64,000 nucleotides of DNA from Nymphaea colorata (taxonomy: Eukaryota; Streptophyta; Magnoliopsida; Nymphaeales; Nymphaeaceae). The DNA is taken from NCBI RefSeq assembly GCF_008831285.2, contig NC_045138.2, forward strand, positions 27,623,934-27,687,933, written 5' to 3'. Below, in pieces: positions 62,371-64,000 of this stretch; positions within the stretch are counted from its first letter, which is position 1; every line of letters begins with the position of its first letter. Both the position numbers and the translations under genes were made by a program. The notes under the pieces are model-generated. The model was not told the origin of the DNA and ran no database searches. It saw nothing but the letters and a program-made list of their open reading frames with translations.

Positions 62371-63120
62371 TACCCCAAATCTGAACGAAGGATGACACTT
62401 AGAATGATTTTGGATGCCATCGAGCCGGGGAAGAGACGAGGGCGGGCATGACGTCGGATTCCTTTGTCTGCTTCGGTCGACTTTAAAGTGGACCCACTCC
62501 CTTCAGGAATAGTGCTACCATTAAGTCCCTTCAAAAACGAGACTTTTCATGCAAACATCTCCTGTTTTAGCCCCAATTACAAAATGAACCTCACTCATTT
62601 ATAAGAGTTAACTTTTGCAGACAATCGTCAAATAGAAAGTTGTTTCTAAATTCTAACATTGTATCTTGACTCTTTAGGTTAAGAAATGTTCTGCTTCTTT
62701 TTGCTTTAATTAAATATACAAATTTGATCTCCGAATCCCAGATATAAAGCTATGAATGGACACAGAAAGCATGCTTTTTAAATTCACTAACAAGATATTG
62801 TGATAGTGTAACTGTTCTTGAACCCCTTTTGCATATAATAAAGATGCTAAGTGCTAACCAAACATAGAAAAAAAAAAATTGGCTTTTCAAGTGAGTGAAA
62901 GGTCATCCTAACATTGTTCTTGAACCCTTTGTACCTATGAAGATGCTAAAAAAAAATGGCTTTGCTTTTCGAGTAGTGAAAGGGGTCATCCCACCATCAC
63001 AGGAAGAGCTAAGGCCCTTCCTTGCCTTTACCTCTAGGTAGACTAGGTTGGTACCAGGTGTTGAGACCTCCCTTAACTCTACGTCCAATTATGTCGGTAC
63101 CAGGTGGCAAGATCTCTTTG
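62371..63120. other. ET promoter region and downstream intergenic DNA
   Basis: The first 150 bases hold a GC-rich stretch with a tgacgtc core near 62450, likely part of the ET promoter. No clear TATA box was seen. A roughly 102-bp tandem (62813-63000) follows. Confidence 0.4.
62813..63000. repeat. Two-copy tandem repeat, period about 102
   Basis: tgttcttgaaccc at 62813 recurs at 62915. In both copies it is followed by agatgctaa, an A run, ttggctttt/atggctttg, then agtgaaaggtcatcc or agtgaaaggggtcatcc. Confidence 0.75.
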
Positions 63121-63124
63121 GAGT

Positions 63125-63647
63125 GAACACAAGCTGAGTCAAGCCTGTGTTCAGTCAGCTCGAGCTTGGCTCAACTAATAAAACCTTGAGCTTGAGAATA
63201 GCTCGACGAAAGCAGCTCGAGCTAGACTCGATAGTTACATGTTGAGCTCAAGCTCAACTCGATTAGGAATCGACAAACTCGTTTGAATAGAATTGATGTT
63301 CATCGTTATGTGTTGAATTCGAGTTCGACTCGATTAAGGCTTGACAAACTCGTTTAAATAGAATTGATATTCATTGTTACGTGTTATGCTCGATCTCGAC
63401 TCGTTTAAAGCTCGGGAAACTGGTAAACTCGTTTGAATATATCTACTTGATTAAAGTTCGACAAACTCGATTAAGGCTCGAGCTCGACTCAGTAGTTATG
63501 TGTTGAGCTCGAACTCAACTTGATTATTTGAACGAGTTGACTCATGAACTAGAGTTCGACTCATTAAGCAAATGACTCGACTCGAGCTCGTTCACGAGCC
63601 GAGCTTTAATGAGTCTAGCTCGAACTGGACTCATCATTCACCCCTAT
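63125..63647. repeat. GAGCTCGA-type dispersed repeat, copy B
   Basis: About 520 bases of variations on gagctcgactcgattaa, tcgacaaactcgtttgaa and agttatgtgttgagctcg, ending catcattcaccccta. The internal unit of about 90-110 bases recurs several times. It is related in wording to 32090-32430. Confidence 0.6.
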
Positions 63648-64000
63648 CAATGTGCTTCAAATATTTGAGAAAAAGTTGGTTTTCATTATTGACTTTTAAT
63701 ATTACAAGTGCATCTGCCAAAGCCGCTCAACATGGCCTCCTGTTCTACCACAATGAAATGTAGTTATGTCATTTTTTAGAAAATGAACGTTTTCATTATT
63801 TTTCAAATAGGTAATCTTTCGGCATCATTGTTAACCTAAACGCATGGTCTCATGTATAGCTACACTTTTTTTTTTGTCATGGTAAGAGGATACAGGTAAG
63901 ATTCCTTTCAGACGCCAGCGGAAAACCATATAAGCCTGGTAAACAAAAGATGATACTTTTTTTCCTTTCTTTCAAATATATTCATGTAAGTAGTACATCT
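63648..64000. other. Unannotated right edge
   Basis: AT-rich sequence; nothing recognised. Confidence 0.4.

Noticed and set aside
1-64000. CRISPR array, operons or prokaryotic-type systems
   Set aside because: No regularly spaced repeats with unique spacers. All genes are eukaryotic with introns or plant-family assignments.

Overview
This is a stretch of flowering-plant nuclear chromosome. The genes have introns with GT-AG junctions, the long intergenic spaces are AT-rich, and there are many microsatellites and small dispersed repeats. The gene families are plant-typical: a PYR/PYL abscisic acid receptor, an Effector-of-Transcription (ET/HRT) protein, an SF21/NDL protein and a plant serine acetyltransferase. 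I cannot assign an order or family of plant from sequence alone.

Layout. (1) 1-1911: the 3' end of an ERV1-type sulfhydryl oxidase gene (+), entering from the left edge. (2) 1.9-13.9 kb: a long gene-poor space with degenerate repeats. (3) 14.07-20.88 kb: an 11-exon NDL/SF21 gene (+). (4) 20.9-29.2 kb: gene-poor, with a small insertion flanked by a perfect 9-bp direct repeat and a long AT microsatellite. (5) 29.35-31.43 kb: a four-exon HAD phosphatase of the PHOSPHO1/PS2 type (+), with two G-boxes and a TATA box. (6) 31.4-35.9 kb: repeats, including a roughly 300-bp element with terminal inverted repeats. (7) 35.87-41.33 kb: a seven-exon mitochondrial CoA carrier gene (+). (8) 44.87-45.78 kb: an intronless serine acetyltransferase (+). 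(9) 51.21-51.80 kb: an intronless PYL2-type ABA receptor (-). (10) 56.5-57.4 kb: a decayed non-LTR retrotransposon 3' end. (11) 58.40-62.37 kb: a three-exon ET/HRT gene (-) with a GIY-YIG domain and three Cys/His repeats. (12) 62.4-64 kb: repeats.

The seven genes belong to unrelated processes: mitochondrial disulfide relay, G-protein-linked signalling, phosphate metabolism, CoA transport, cysteine synthesis, ABA perception and transcription/chromatin. They share no operon-like logic, as is normal for a plant chromosome. I found no clear new multi-gene system. The most interesting points are specific: an atypical C-terminus on the serine acetyltransferase, a substitution next to the latch of the ABA receptor, a recent in-frame 162-bp duplication inside the ET gene, and an insertion of about 0.85 kb with a 9-bp target duplication in that gene's first intron.
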